Source: Plotosus lineatus (lineage: Eukaryota; Chordata; Actinopteri; Siluriformes; Plotosidae). From it: a stretch of DNA of 64,000 nucleotides. Of this stretch, positions 53,430 through 63,884 are shown piece after piece (position 1 is the stretch's first letter; each line of letters starts with the position of its first letter). A model generated the notes under the pieces. The model was not told the DNA's origin and ran no database searches. It saw only the letters and a list, made by a program, of their open reading frames with translations. Where the stretch lies: contig CM045731.1 in assembly GCA_024760905.1 (NCBI GenBank), positions 53,562,001 to 53,626,000 on the forward strand, read 5' to 3'. The position numbers and the translations under genes are program-made.

Positions 53430-53757
53430 GGGCAGCACGGTGGCGTAGTGGTTCGCATGTCTGCCTCACAGCAAGAAGGTCATGGGTTCGATTCCCAGCT
53501 CGGGTGTTTCTGTGTGGAGCTTGCAGGTTCTCCCTGTGCTTGCGTGGGTTTCCTCCCACAGTCCAAAAACATGCGCAGTAGGTTTGTTTATTGGCTGTTC
53601 CAGGTTGCTTCTAAGTGTGAATGTTTGCGTGAGTGTCATCCCTGCGATGGCCGGGCGAGTTGTCCAGGATGTGCCCTTGTCTGGAGTTGACTCACAGGGA
53701 TGCCAGGCTCCTGCAGCTCAAATTAGGATTGATCAGTTAATGTTATGAATGAATGAC
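53430..53757 (+). mobile_element. Full-length tRNA-derived SINE with L2-like tail (family B)
   Basis: The best family B copy: GCAGCACGGTGGCGTAGTGG, GGTCATGGGTTCGATTCCCA (box B), GTGTGGAGCTTGCAGGTTCT, CCTCCCACAGTCCAAAAACA, TGCGATGGCCGGGCGAGTTG, AATTAGGATTGATCAGTTAA, ending TGAATGAATGAC. A second, partial copy follows at about 53760-54008. Confidence 0.85.
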
Positions 53758-54027
53758 TATTTACTGGTACCTGGTACCTGGTAATAGGGTCCTGGGTTCA
53801 ATTCCAGGTGTTTCTCTTTAGAGTTTTTATGTTCTCACTGTGCTTGTGTGGGTTTCCTCTGGGTACTCTGCTTTCCATTCACAGTCTGAAAACCCGCGTA
53901 GCCCTGCAGTGGACTGGCAAGCTGTTCAAGGTGTACCTCGCCTTCGCCTAGAGTTGGATAAGACGTGTTCCAGCTTCCCCGCGACCTGAATTAGGATTAA
54001 GCGGTTGAGAAATGAAGTTGATATCGT

Positions 54028-54585
54028 AATGCAGCCGTGAGGATGGGCACAAACAAGTGTCCGTCCTCACTCCGGGCCCAAGCCCGGATAAATGGAGAGG
54101 GTTGCGACAGGAAGGGCATCCGGCGTAAAACTTTTGCCCAAATACACTATGCGCACTGCCAATACTGATTTCACACCGGATCGGTCGAGGCCCGGGTTAA
54201 CAACGACCGCCATCAGTGCTATCAACCAACAGGGTGCTGGTGGAAATTGGACTACTGTTGGTCGAAGAAGGAGAGGTCGAAGAAGGAGAGGCGGGAGGCG
54301 TGTCCGTAGGCAGAGAGAGACAGAAGAGGAAAGGCATAGGCTAGATTGAGATGGTTTGGACATGTACAGAGGAGGGATAGTGAGTATATTGGTAGTAGGA
54401 TGCTGAGGTTGGAACTACCAGGCAGGAGGCCTAGAGGAAGACCAAAGAGAAGATTTATGGATGTGGTGAAGGAGGACATGAAGGTAGTTGGAGTTAGAGT
54501 AGAAGATGCAGAGGATAGGGTGAGATGGAGGCTGATGATTCGCTGTGGCGACCCCTGAAGGGAAAAGCTGAAAGGAAAAGAAGAA
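54028..54585 (+). mobile_element. Internally deleted RTE LINE with 19-bp target-site duplication
   Basis: A perfect duplication GAAATGAAGTTGATATCGT flanks it at 54009-54027 and 54586-54604. The 5' end (GGGTTGCGACAGGAAGGGCA, then ACCGGATCGGTCGAGGCCCG and GGAAATTGGACTACTGTTGG) joins directly at about 54340 to the 3' end (GGCTAGATTGAGATGGTTTG to GCTGTGGCGACCCCTGAAGG and AAAGGAAAAGAAGAA). About 2.5 kb of endonuclease and RT are missing, yet both LINE termini are present. Confidence 0.92.
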
Positions 54586-55271
54586 GAAATGAAGTTGATA
54601 TCGTCATGGGATTATTTGTTTTTAAGGTTCGCCTGATCGGTCATTTGCCGGACAACTTCATCCTAGTAGAGCTGCGTGAAGGCTGGAGCCTATTTCAGCT
54701 CAGACAGGGTGAAGGTGCGGTACACCCTGAGGAGTACTGTGTCGCTTTTTGACAGCACATCTGAGAAGAAATGAGAGTTAAACAACATGATGCACCAGGA
54801 TTCCCACCTACTCATTCTATCAATGTTTAGCTTGAAAACATGTTTGTTCTGAACATAGTTTTGTTGTACTTTCTTTAGATTCCAGTTGTAAGGACAAACA
54901 TTGTGAGTGAATCAGGGGACATGACAACGGGGTCAGTAGTGCGGTGGGAGGAGAGCGTAATTGCTAGCATATGCAAAAACATATGTTCAAACCCACAACT
55001 CTGATTAGTTAACTACATGAAAGTGGAGCTGTACTGAAGTTAATTCTTTAACTGCTGCACTTTATTCTTTAGATGCAGGAACAGATTTTACTGCAGCTTA
55101 GATTAACCTTTTTTTTTTTTTTTGCTGCTTTTCAGTGGAAATGAATTAAAATCTAAATTTGATGAAAGTGTGGTGGTACGGTGGTTTTATAATACCATGA
55201 AGTATTTTCATCTGAGGAACTCATCACACAGTCTTTTATTCATCTTTTTGAATTTATAAACAAATATAGCT

Positions 55272-55612
55272 AAGAGCACTGGTGGCCTAGTCGTATCGGG
55301 TGCTGGATCGCTGATCCAAAGGTTGGGGGTTCAAGTCCCACTCTCTACAAGATTGTCACTGTCCCCCCAGTGCAGCTAACTGGGTTATCAAAGGCCGGCC
55401 ATGTCTCTCACTGTTTATGGTGTGAGCCATGTAAAAGAACCATTGCTGACTTTCGACAAGAGTAGGCTGCAAAGCCATCAGCGTGTTTCCGACCTGCAAT
55501 GGCCTGGCGAGCTGTCCAGGGTGAACTCTGCCCTCGACTGGTGTCGGCTGGGATGGGCGCCAGCCTCCCCATGACCCTAATTAGGATTAAGCGGTTACAG
55601 AAAATGAACTGA
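55272..55612 (+). mobile_element. Chimeric SINE: shared head and core with L2-like tail, full length
   Basis: Head (TGGTGGCCTAGTCGTATCGG, GGTTCAAGTCCCACTC), core, then CCTGCAATGGCCTGGCGAGC and the family B tail ending GTTACAGAAAATGAACTGA. Near-perfect target-site duplication ACAAATATAGCT (55260-55271) and ACAAATGTAGCT (55613-55624). Confidence 0.88.
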
Positions 55613-55712
55613 ACAAATGTAGCTGACTTTGACTTTAGCTTTCCTATGACGGGAACATTAGTTAGGAATACAGTAGTGTTAGCTTTCACTGTCAGAAAGA
55701 AATGGAGAACCT

Positions 55713-56030
55713 TCATTCATCCTAATTAGGGACATGGGGATGCTGGTGCCCATCTCAGCCCACTCTTTGTGAGGGGAGAGTACACTCTAGACACCTTGCC
55801 AGGCCATCACAGGGCAGAAACACACTGATGGCTATTGCAGCTCCTCTTGTCGAAAGTCAGCAATGGTTCGTTTACATGCCTCACACCATAGACAGTGAGA
55901 GACATGGCTGACCTTTGATAACCCAGTTAGTTGCGCTGGGGAGACAGTACTGACAACCGTTGACAGTGGGGCTTGAACTGCCTACATTAGGATCAGCAAA
56001 CTAGCACCTTACCACTACTGCCCACTGGAG
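55713..56030 (-). mobile_element. Chimeric SINE, older minus copy
   Basis: TTCATCCTAATTAGGGACAT tail side, CCAGGCCATCACAGGGCAGA, then reversed core TTTGATAACCCAGTTAGTTG and a degraded head. Confidence 0.72.
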
Positions 56031-56094
56031 ACTCTTTTTAAAACCAATTTCTTGCAAAATCCATAAATGATTTATTTTCCCAGTGTTTGTTTAT

Positions 56095-56400
56095 GGGGTG
56101 GTAGAGTGGTGAGTACCTCTGCAATATGGGTAGAATCTCCTAGTTGGGTTTGAGTCCTGGGCTCAGCAAAAGCATTTCTGTGTTGAGTTTTCATGTTGCA
56201 CGAGTTTCCTCAGCATACTCTGGTTTCCTCCCACAGTCCAAAAACATGAATATTAGGCTAATTATCTGCTCTATATTTGCCTTGTGTGTGACTGTGAGTG
56301 TGCGTTGGACCTACGATAGTCTTGTGAGCTGTTCAGGGTGTACCCCACCTTTGGCCAGTGTCAGTTGTGATAGGCTCCAACCCTAGTAGGAATAGCGGTG
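56095..56400 (+). mobile_element. tRNA-derived SINE with L2-like tail (family B), old
   Basis: GGGGTGGTAGAGTGGTGAGT head, CCTCCCACAGTCCAAAAACA, TTGTGAGCTGTTCAGGGTGT, tail degraded. Confidence 0.65.
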
Positions 56401-57088
56401 AAATACATCTAAAGCAGATGATAAAAAACAAGTCTGATAGATTAACAATACTTTATTGATACATTGCTGCAATCTTATTATGTTTTCTTGAAAAAAATAA
56501 CAAGAAAAAAACCCGAAATTTAAATAAATCACAACTTGTATTTACAACAAAACCCAATAAAAATCTGGAAACTTCTGTAACGTTACCCTAACCAGATGAG
56601 TCCTGTAGGCTATTAATGTGTTTCTTTGCAACAGTGAATGGAGTCAGGGGCATCTGGAAACCAGCACATCATACTTGCAGAACTTCATATGAAGGTTTTC
56701 TCTGAAACCACTGTAAACAGTTCAGACCTAAACTCATAGGGAGAATTTGACAATGTGATCCTCATCCCCCGTACAATGACCTTTAAGAAAACCCCGGTCT
56801 GCTGAAGAGGCAATAAAGGGAACAAGGCTGCAGCACAAGCCTTCATCATAAACTTTATGTGCTGTGGAGACTGGCAACAATTCATAACTGAGATGAGAAG
56901 GAAAAGAAAAGCCAGAGGGAGCTCTATTTCTTAAAAGCTAGCATTAGATGATGTACAAATGCGTGATTATTAAAAAAAAAAAGTATATAGAGGAATCCCT
57001 CACTTCCATGGTTAATTGGGACCCCGGAGACCGCGAAATTCCGCAAAGTAGGATCAACCCCTCTGATTGACGTATACATACATGTATA

Positions 57089-57894
57089 CAGGGATCCCTC
57101 GCTACTTCGAGCTTCAATTCATGCAGGCTTCAGTGCATCGTGGGTTTTTTTTTTTTTTAAATAGTCAATGAATTAAAAAATAAGGAAATTAAGGAAGAAT
57201 ATTGGGGAAAGTTAAGGAAAATGCTGCAGAAATGAAGCCAATTATGCAACAAAAAAAAAGAAAACCTAAGCAAACACAAAACAAAACACAACCCAAAACC
57301 CCTCCATCAAACTATTTACATTTTTGTGATCATCTGCGCATCTGAGTGCATGCGTCTGTATGTGTGTTTATTTGTATTTTATTTACATCTTATTCATTAT
57401 TTTTTAATGTTTATTTGTTCTTATAAACATTTGTAGCATTGAATATGTTCAGTTCATTTTCTGTAATCGCTTAATCCTAACTAGAGTCGCGGGGAGGCTG
57501 GCGCCCATCCCAGCCAACTCTGGGCGAGGGCAGAGTACACCCTGGACTGCTCACCAGGCCATCGCAGGGTGGAAACACGCTGACGGCTTTGCAGTCTACT
57601 CTTGTCGAAGGTCAACAATGGTTCTTTTACATGCCTCACACCATAGACAGTGAGAAACATGGCCGGCCTTTGATAACCCAGTTAGCTGCACTGGGAGGGA
57701 CAGTGACAATCTTGTGGGAGTGGGACTCGAACCCCCAACCTTTGGATCAGTGATCCAACACCCTATACCACTAGACCACCACTACCCCTGCATTGAATAT
57801 GTATTTATTGATATTATATACACATACATGTACGTAAATGTCAGTCGCGGGGGGATCTCGGTCCTAATTAAGCACGTAAAGTGAAGGATCCCTG
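57089..57894 (+). mobile_element. Tigger-like MITE, TIR CAGGGATCCCTCGCTACTTC, with nested SINE
   Basis: TA-flanked; ends CAGGGATCCCTCGCTACTTC and AAAGTGAAGGATCCCTG. The chimeric SINE 57449-57789 is nested. Reverse copies of its left half lie at 15390-15595. Confidence 0.75.
57449..57789 (-). mobile_element. Chimeric SINE: shared head and core with L2-like tail, full length
   Basis: Minus strand: head (reverse of CTATACCACTAGACCACCAC), core (reverse of TTTGATAACCCAGTTAGCTG) and family B tail. Target-site duplication GCATTGAATATGT at 57436-57448 and 57790-57802. Confidence 0.9.
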
Positions 57895-57969
57895 TATGTG
57901 TATATAATATCAATAAATACATATTCAATGCAATAAATGCTTAATTTAAAAAATAAATATATATTGGTG

Positions 57970-58318
57970 TCTTCGTGAGGCAGCCTTGTGGCATTGTGGT
58001 TAGCACATCCACCTCACAAAAAGGAGGTCCTGGGTTCAATTCCCAGCTTGGGTGTTTCTGAGTGGGCTTTTCATGTTCTCCCCATGTTAGCGTGGATCTC
58101 CTCGCACAGTCCAAAAATATACACAATAGGTTAACTGGCTGTTCCAAATCTCCCCTAGGTGTGAATGGTTGTGTGAATGTTGGCCCTGCGATGGCATGGT
58201 GAGCTGTCCAAGTTGTACCCCGCCCTCACTCAGAGTTGCTGAGATGAGCGACCCTCCCCACCCTCCCCACAACCCTAATTAGATGAAGCATTTCAGAAAA
58301 AGAATGAATGAATAAATA
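57970..58318 (+). mobile_element. tRNA-derived SINE with L2-like tail (family B)
   Basis: GTGAGGCAGCCTTGTGGCAT head, GGTCCTGGGTTCAATTCCCA box B, GCACAGTCCAAAAATATACA, GCGATGGCATGGTGAGCTGT, ending AAAGAATGAATGAATAAATA. Just downstream of ednra. Confidence 0.75.
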
Positions 58319-58585
58319 AAAATCAATAATTATACAATACAAAAAAATATAGCCATCCACTATAATAATATTACTGGAAAGACAAAGTCAGAGAACAGTC
58401 TGTTTGTAGTAAAGAATTTGAAGTGTTGTGCACAAACAGACAAAAATACACAAGTAAATAAACAGACTAAAAGAATCTTTCTTTAAGCATTTTGAGAACT
58501 GCATTGGCTACTTTTCCAAATCTTAAGCCCATGTTCATGTCTCGGTGTGTTATCAGTTGCTCTTGGATCCTTTACATGCATGTTT

Positions 58586-59293
58586 TCAGTTGTAACTGTC
58601 CTTGCGCAAAGCTGTGCGCTCTGTAAGGCCGTTCTGCAGGTCGGGGTTCTTGTACTGGAGGCTGGTCCCCATGCTGCTCAGTAGAGATCCGGAATTACAC
58701 CAACAACACAGGCTTGACTGAGGACAGATGGAGAGAAAGATAAGGAAATACTGCGTATCGTCCCAACACTGGGATGGGTTTATGGAGAGGATGGGATAAA
58801 AAGGTAGAGACTCTGTACTTTAAAACAGCTTTTGAACTTCTTGCTGACGAGGTACAGTATGATGGGGTTGATGCAGGAGTTTATAGTTGCCAGGTTTATG
58901 CTGAAGTAGTCAAGCACCAGCAAGAAACTGGAAGACACACACAGTCAGTCTAATTACTTTCAGGCTTTTTACAGCCCAGCCTACCAGCTCATCAGAGGCG
59001 GAGCTTATCCCCATTTTATGTAGCATTAAGCGACTAGTAGTTCAACTATTTCCGAATCGGATGCAAGTCTATTGAAGGTTCCCTTCGAGCATTTTTAATG
59101 GTTTATAAGATAAGATAAGATAAGATAAGATACAGCTTTATTAATCTCACAATGGAGAAATTCACTGTTACAGGCTCTTGAGGTACTATCAGTAGGGGGT
59201 GCAAAAATAGATACAAGTACAAACATACACACATACATATATTATATAAGTAAATAAATAAATAGATACATAAATAGTATAAATTACTAAACA

Positions 59294-59328
<35 letters not shown>

Positions 59329-61341
59329 AAAAAGAATGGAGCAACTTTATAGACTGGCACTATATAGGCACACTTGTAAGTAGCATGGTAGGGATCCAAG
59401 GGGGATCCAAACTCACAATCTATCAATCATTAGCCTAGCACCCTAGCCACAACACCTCTGGCTTCAATTAGCATTACACTTGGGTTTAAATAATGTAAAT
59501 TATAAGTTCTAAGGTCAGCAGACCATAAGGTCATTGCCCTGGTGTCAAATTGGAAAGTTGATGATTTATTTGGTCAGTGGTGGGCCAGTAAAACCAACGG
59601 AATTTCAGTCACCCGCTTACTTCTCCCAGGGTCACCAGAAGGCTGGATCCTATCTCAGCCAACACTGGGCGAAGTTAGGGTACACCCAGAGTACCTTGTT
59701 TGTCAGACCATAGTAAGGTCAACACATCCACAACCACTCACGCGCGTTGGCAATTTAGAGCAGCCGATTAGCCTTTAGACTGTGGGAGGAAACTGGAGTA
59801 CCCAGATGAAACACATGCAAGCACTGGTAGAGCATGCACACTGAAACACGTTAGTCCAGGATTTGAACCTGGAACCTTCTCACTGTAATGCGGACATGCT
59901 CACCATTACACCACCCAATGGAATTACAGGTATTGCTAACTCTGCTTTACCACTTCTATTCAAATATTATTGTGACCATTGGTCAGTGCTGGACCATGAC
60001 AGCTAACAGAATTTTTCCCATCTATAAAGCCATCTTGCCAATATCGGCCAGATGTCAATTGTTAACTGGCCCTGGACCAACAGAGCCAAAATAATTTCAG
60101 TTCTTCTTAAATCTATCTTATGATTGTTGGGTCAACTTTGGGTAGTTGTTAAAATAAGTAGACCTTTGAAAAAATTGCCACAATGTCATATCAAGTCGGC
60201 AATGATAGTGATCAAAAATACACACTGGCCCATGCTGGGTAAAAACGAAGGCTAGTAATTTTACTTAGAAGCATATCACTCATACAACTTTTAATGAAAC
60301 TAATATGAAGAGCCGCAGTGAGAGTGGAAACAAAATCAGAATAAAATCTATTGGGAATACGAACATTTGAATACATCAGTAAAATAATTAATGGTAATCA
60401 TATGCTAGCTTGGGTAGCATGGTGGTGTAGCAGTTAGCATGTCCACCTCATGGCAAGCTGGATTCAAGTCCTGGGCTAGGTGAGAAAGTTTCTTTTTTTC
60501 TTTCTTTCTTTTATTTTTATTTTTTATTTTCCCCATTTTCTCCCTAATATAGTTGTATCCAATTTCCACCTATCAAGTATTACCTTCCCTATCGAACAAC
60601 CACCACTGACCAGGGATGGGCGAAAGCACGCACACACCTCCTTCGTGATGTGCAATTTTAGCCTCTTTTCGCTGTGCATGTGTATATGAGCTCAGATGCC
60701 CATGATTGGTTGGTGATCGCTGTGAGTGACAGGGAAGTGAACTTATGCCATCCTCCCTCCCGTGAGAGCTCGGCCAATTTGCTCCCATGGACTTCTGGTC
60801 ATGGATGGCTGTGGCATTAATCAGGATTTGAACTTGCGATAGTGAGAGCATTTCTGTGAGTAGTCTGCATGTTCCTCCCATGCACGAATGGGTTTCCTCT
60901 GCGTACTCCGGTTATCTCTGACAGTCCAAAAACATGCAGATTAATTGGTTGTTACAAATCACCCCTAGGTGTGAGTGTGAATAATTGTGTGCGTCTGTTC
61001 ACATTGCGATGGTCTGGCAAGTTGTTTCGGATGAACTCCAGCTTCACCCAGAGTCAGCTGAGATAGACTTTAGCCTCCCTAATAGGAGTAAATGGTTTGG
61101 CAAATGAGTGAAAGCGTAAGTACTTTCTGACAAGTCTGAGACGCATAAATATTAAAAAGGAAAAACTAATCATAAAGTCGCATATTTCTTACTTCAGCAG
61201 ATCACAGCGCTGAGCATCGTGCTGAAAGTAAACCATTTTCTTCAGGATGCGACTCAGGTGAAGTGGAAACCAACACAGAGCGAAGATTAGGACCAGAGAT
61301 AAGACAGCTTTCGCTACCTCACGTCGCTGCCAAAACACTCA

Positions 61342-61397
<56 letters not shown>

Positions 61398-61623
61398 CCC
61401 ATTGATTGTAGTGCTGAAAGCCTTCACTAAAGCGTTATCCAATTCCTCACTCGTCCGATTCGTGACTCACCTGTTTGATCTGTTCACCGAGTGCGATCCT
61501 CAGACTTCCTTTCCTGTAATTTAGCATCTCACAGGTCATCAGTGTGTAGAAGACAGCGGTACATGCTAACGGCACGCAGAAGTAAAATCCAAACAACCAC
61601 CAGTCCTTTGCGTCTCTGTAAAT
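58586..61623 (-). CDS. ednra: Endothelin receptor type A, last four coding exons (TM5 to C terminus), 5' part outside window
   Basis: Exons in transcript order are 61623-61471 (51 codons), 61326-61193, 58927-58819 and 58717-58586 (ending in TGA). Phases join to 175 codons plus stop. The first carries [15 protein letters not shown] and [11 protein letters not shown] (TM5 and the start of intracellular loop 3). The second carries RREVAKAV and TM6 with [11 protein letters not shown]. The third carries TM7 and helix 8, [16 protein letters not shown], with the NPxxLY form of the GPCR motif. The last carries the Cys-rich CLxxW-type patch LCCWC (probable palmitoylation) and a tail ending KDSYN, like the KDSMN end of mammalian EDNRA. 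The product is a class A GPCR for endothelin-1 that signals through Gq/11; in fish it helps pattern ventral jaw neural crest. Nothing between 61624 and 64000 resembles the upstream exons, so they should lie to the right. EDNRA is preferred over EDNRB by the tail and the [10 protein letters not shown] context. Confidence 0.93.
59107..59345 (-). mobile_element. 3' end of a Rex1/L2-type LINE, minus
   Basis: (AAGAT)n tail then TACAGCTTTATTAATCTCAC, matching reversed 12880-12992. An A-run of about 37 bases follows at 59295-59326. In an ednra intron. Confidence 0.65.
59575..59925 (-). mobile_element. tRNA-derived SINE with L2-like tail (family B), minus
   Basis: GGCTGGATCCTATCTCAGCC tail side, GACTGTGGGAGGAAACTGGA, GGATTTGAACCTGGAACCTT (reversed box B), head to about 59925. 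Confidence 0.7.
60410..61112 (+). mobile_element. Family B SINE split by another SINE-like insertion
   Basis: Head GGGTAGCATGGTGGTGTAGC to AGTCCTGGGCTAGGTGAGAA (60413-60486), and the rest from about 60853 (GTCTGCATGTTCCTCCCATG) to GTAAATGGTTTGGCAAATGA. The 360-bp insert (TTTTCCCCATTTTCTCCCTA ... GGCCAATTTGCTCCCATGGA ... GGATTTGAACTTGCGATAGT) looks like another fish tRNA-type SINE in minus orientation. Confidence 0.65.
61344..61393. repeat. (CA)n microsatellite close to the ednra TM6-exon acceptor
   Basis: Read on the transcript as (TG)n then AGTGAGTGTTTTGGCAG|CGACG, within about 18 bases of the exon. Confidence 0.93.
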
Positions 61624-61991
61624 CTATACACACGGTTTAATTGGAATAAGAGTGTTTTTCTCACTGACTGCTAGTTCTAGCTATATTCTAGTATATATTC
61701 GAGATTCTATATGCTAGTTCTAGCTAGCAAAAGGAGCTTATACAGAAGCTAGTATGTCACCCAGCACCACACACAAGAAGGCTGATGCCTATCTCAGTCC
61801 TAGTACATTGCTGGGCGCAGATATACAGCCTTCCACACTCACACCTAGGGGCAATTTAGAACAGCCAATTAGCCGAAGGTGCATGTCTTTCAATTGTGGG
61901 ATAAAACCTGATTGATAACGATTAGCTCTGAAGTGTGTTGCCTAGTAATAGTTCTTTTGCTAATTAGTTACTAGAATGTAAAAATATGCTA

Positions 61992-62342
61992 GGGGCAGTG
62001 GTGGTCTAGTGGTATAGGGTGCTGGATCGCTGATCCAAAGGTTGGGGGTTCGAGTCCCACTCTGCACAAGGTTGTCACTGTCCCCCCCAGTGCAGCTAAC
62101 TGGGTTATCAAAGGCGGGCCATGTCTCTCACTGTCTATGGTGTGAGGCATGTAAAAGAACCATTGCTGACCTTCGTAAAGAGTAGGCTGCAAAGTCGTCA
62201 GAGTGTTTCTGTCCCTTGCTAAAAAAGGTTGTGACAGGAAGGGCATCCGACGTAAAAACTGCTGCCAAATCAAACGTGCGAATCAGATGATTTGCTGTGG
62301 GGACTCCCGAGTAAAAGGGAAAAAGCCGAAAGGAAGACAGAC
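61992..62342 (+). mobile_element. Full-length tRNA-derived SINE with RTE-type tail (first of a pair)
   Basis: Complete head, core, GACAGGAAGGGCATCCGACG segment and AAGGAAGACAGAC tail. AATGTAAAAATATGCTA before and AATGTAAAAACATGCTA after (61975-61991 and 62343-62359). Confidence 0.9.
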
Positions 62343-62359
62343 AATGTAAAAACATGCTA

Positions 62360-62691
62360 AGGGCAGTGGTGGTCTAGTGGATAGGGTGCAGGAGCGCTGA
62401 TCCTAAGGTTGGGGGTTCGAGTCCCCACAGGGTTGTCACTGTCCCCCTAGTGCAGCTAACTGGGTTATCAAAAGCAGGCCGTGTCTCTCACTGTCTATAG
62501 TGAGAGGCATGTAAAAGAACCATTACTGACTTTTGTAAAGAGTAGCTGCAAAGCCGTCAGCGTGTTTCTGTCCCTTGCTAAAGGGAAGGGCATCCGACGT
62601 AAAAACCTATGCCAAATCAAATGCGCGAATCAGATGATTTGCTGTGGCGACTCCCGAGAAAGGTAAAAATGGCAAAAGGAAAAGAAGAAGA
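62360..62691 (+). mobile_element. tRNA-derived SINE with RTE-type tail (second of a pair)
   Basis: Head GGGCAGTGGTGGTCTAGTGG, core and a shortened GGGAAGGGCATCCGACG segment. The tail GGCAAAAGGAAAAGAAGAAG looks like the LINE's own tail. It sits between a second and third copy of the same 17-bp word (62343-62359 and 62692-62708, one mismatch). Confidence 0.87.
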
Positions 62692-62733
62692 ATGTGAAAA
62701 CATGCTAATACACACACATGCTATATTCATACA

Positions 62734-63075
62734 ATGGATAGGATCAGGAATGAGGACATCAGAGGGACAGCCCACGTAAGATGTTTTGGAGACAAAGTCA
62801 GAGAGGCTAGATTGAGATGGTTTGGACATGTACAGAGGAGGGATAGTGAGTATATTGGCAGTAGGATGCTGAGGTTGGAACTACCAGGCAGAAGGCCTCG
62901 AGGAAGACCAAAGAAGAGATTTATGGATGTGGTGAAGGAAGACATGAAGGTCGTTGGAGTCAGAAAAGAACGTGTGGAGGACAGGGTGAGGTGGAGGCGG
63001 ATGATTTGCTGTGGCGACCCCTGAAGGGAGCAGCCGAAAGTAAAAGAAGAAGAAGAAGAAGAAGAAGAAGAAGAA
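62734..63075 (+). mobile_element. 5'-truncated RTE LINE 3' end
   Basis: Codes for the last 96 residues of the LINE ORF (MDRIRNEDIRG to CCGDP), then GCAGCCGAAAGTAAAAGAAG and a (AAG)n tail to 63075. Perfect 14-bp target-site duplication GCTATATTCATACA at 62720-62733 and 63076-63089. Its close match to 21760-24780 suggests recent activity. Confidence 0.94.
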
Positions 63076-63137
63076 GCTATATTCATACAGTAGCTACATT
63101 CACAGAGCCTAAAAAGTAATTTATAGTTTATTTTATG

Positions 63138-63480
63138 TACACTGTCCGGCCTAAAAAAAGTCACACCTTCCAATATTTTGGAACATTTATCCTTGACCAC
63201 AGCACGTAAGCTGCATGTCATTGTTGCTCCATTTGGTCGGTCGAGGCTCAGCAACATTAATGTGGCAATAAAATAAAGCAGCTGATGACCTGACTGTACT
63301 GAATGAGCAGGTTATCACATCAATGTACTTTTTCTACCCTGATGGCGCTGATATAAAATGGGGACCCAAATAATGAAAGAGTGGTTCACGCAGCATGAGG
63401 AATCATTTTCCCATATGTATTTGCCCCCACAGAGTCCTGATCTTAACCCGATTAAAAGTAATCAGTATGTGTAAGAGAAG
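63138..63480. mobile_element. Mariner/Tc1-derived non-autonomous remnant, second copy
   Basis: Starts TACACTGTCCGGCCTAAAAA and shares GCTCAGCAACATTAATGTGG, GCAGGTTATCACATCAATGT and AGAGTCCTGATCTTAACCC with 51350-51690. Confidence 0.65.
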
Positions 63481-63884
63481 ACTTCATGGAGGGTTCAGTT
63501 TTTTCTCACCGATGTCCTGAGTCGACGACCTCGTACTTACAGTACAGCAAAAGGTTGGACAACGACCTATTTCACGTGCAACTTTTTTGGTCAGACAATG
63601 TATTTTAGCCATGACACAGGCACCGCCAAGAAGAGCTGAGCACTACATAGGTAACGCTATCCTTTTAGCCTACTTATTCAGAGTTTGGTCCGTACCCCAT
63701 GGAATTATAAACAAACTTCACTCTGTAAATATGTTTAGTGTATACTACAATAAAACACAAGAAAAACTAACTGAGCTGCAATTTATATGGTGCCTCAGTG
63801 ACTGTGGCAAAGTGTGAGTGGTTGCATTTTGGTTCAGGCATAATCCAGTCAGAATGATGGCTTTTAATCATGATGACATTTAGA

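Noticed and set aside
53434..53757. Possible coding ORFs of 88 codons on the plus strand
   Set aside because: Both are translations of a full-length family B SINE.
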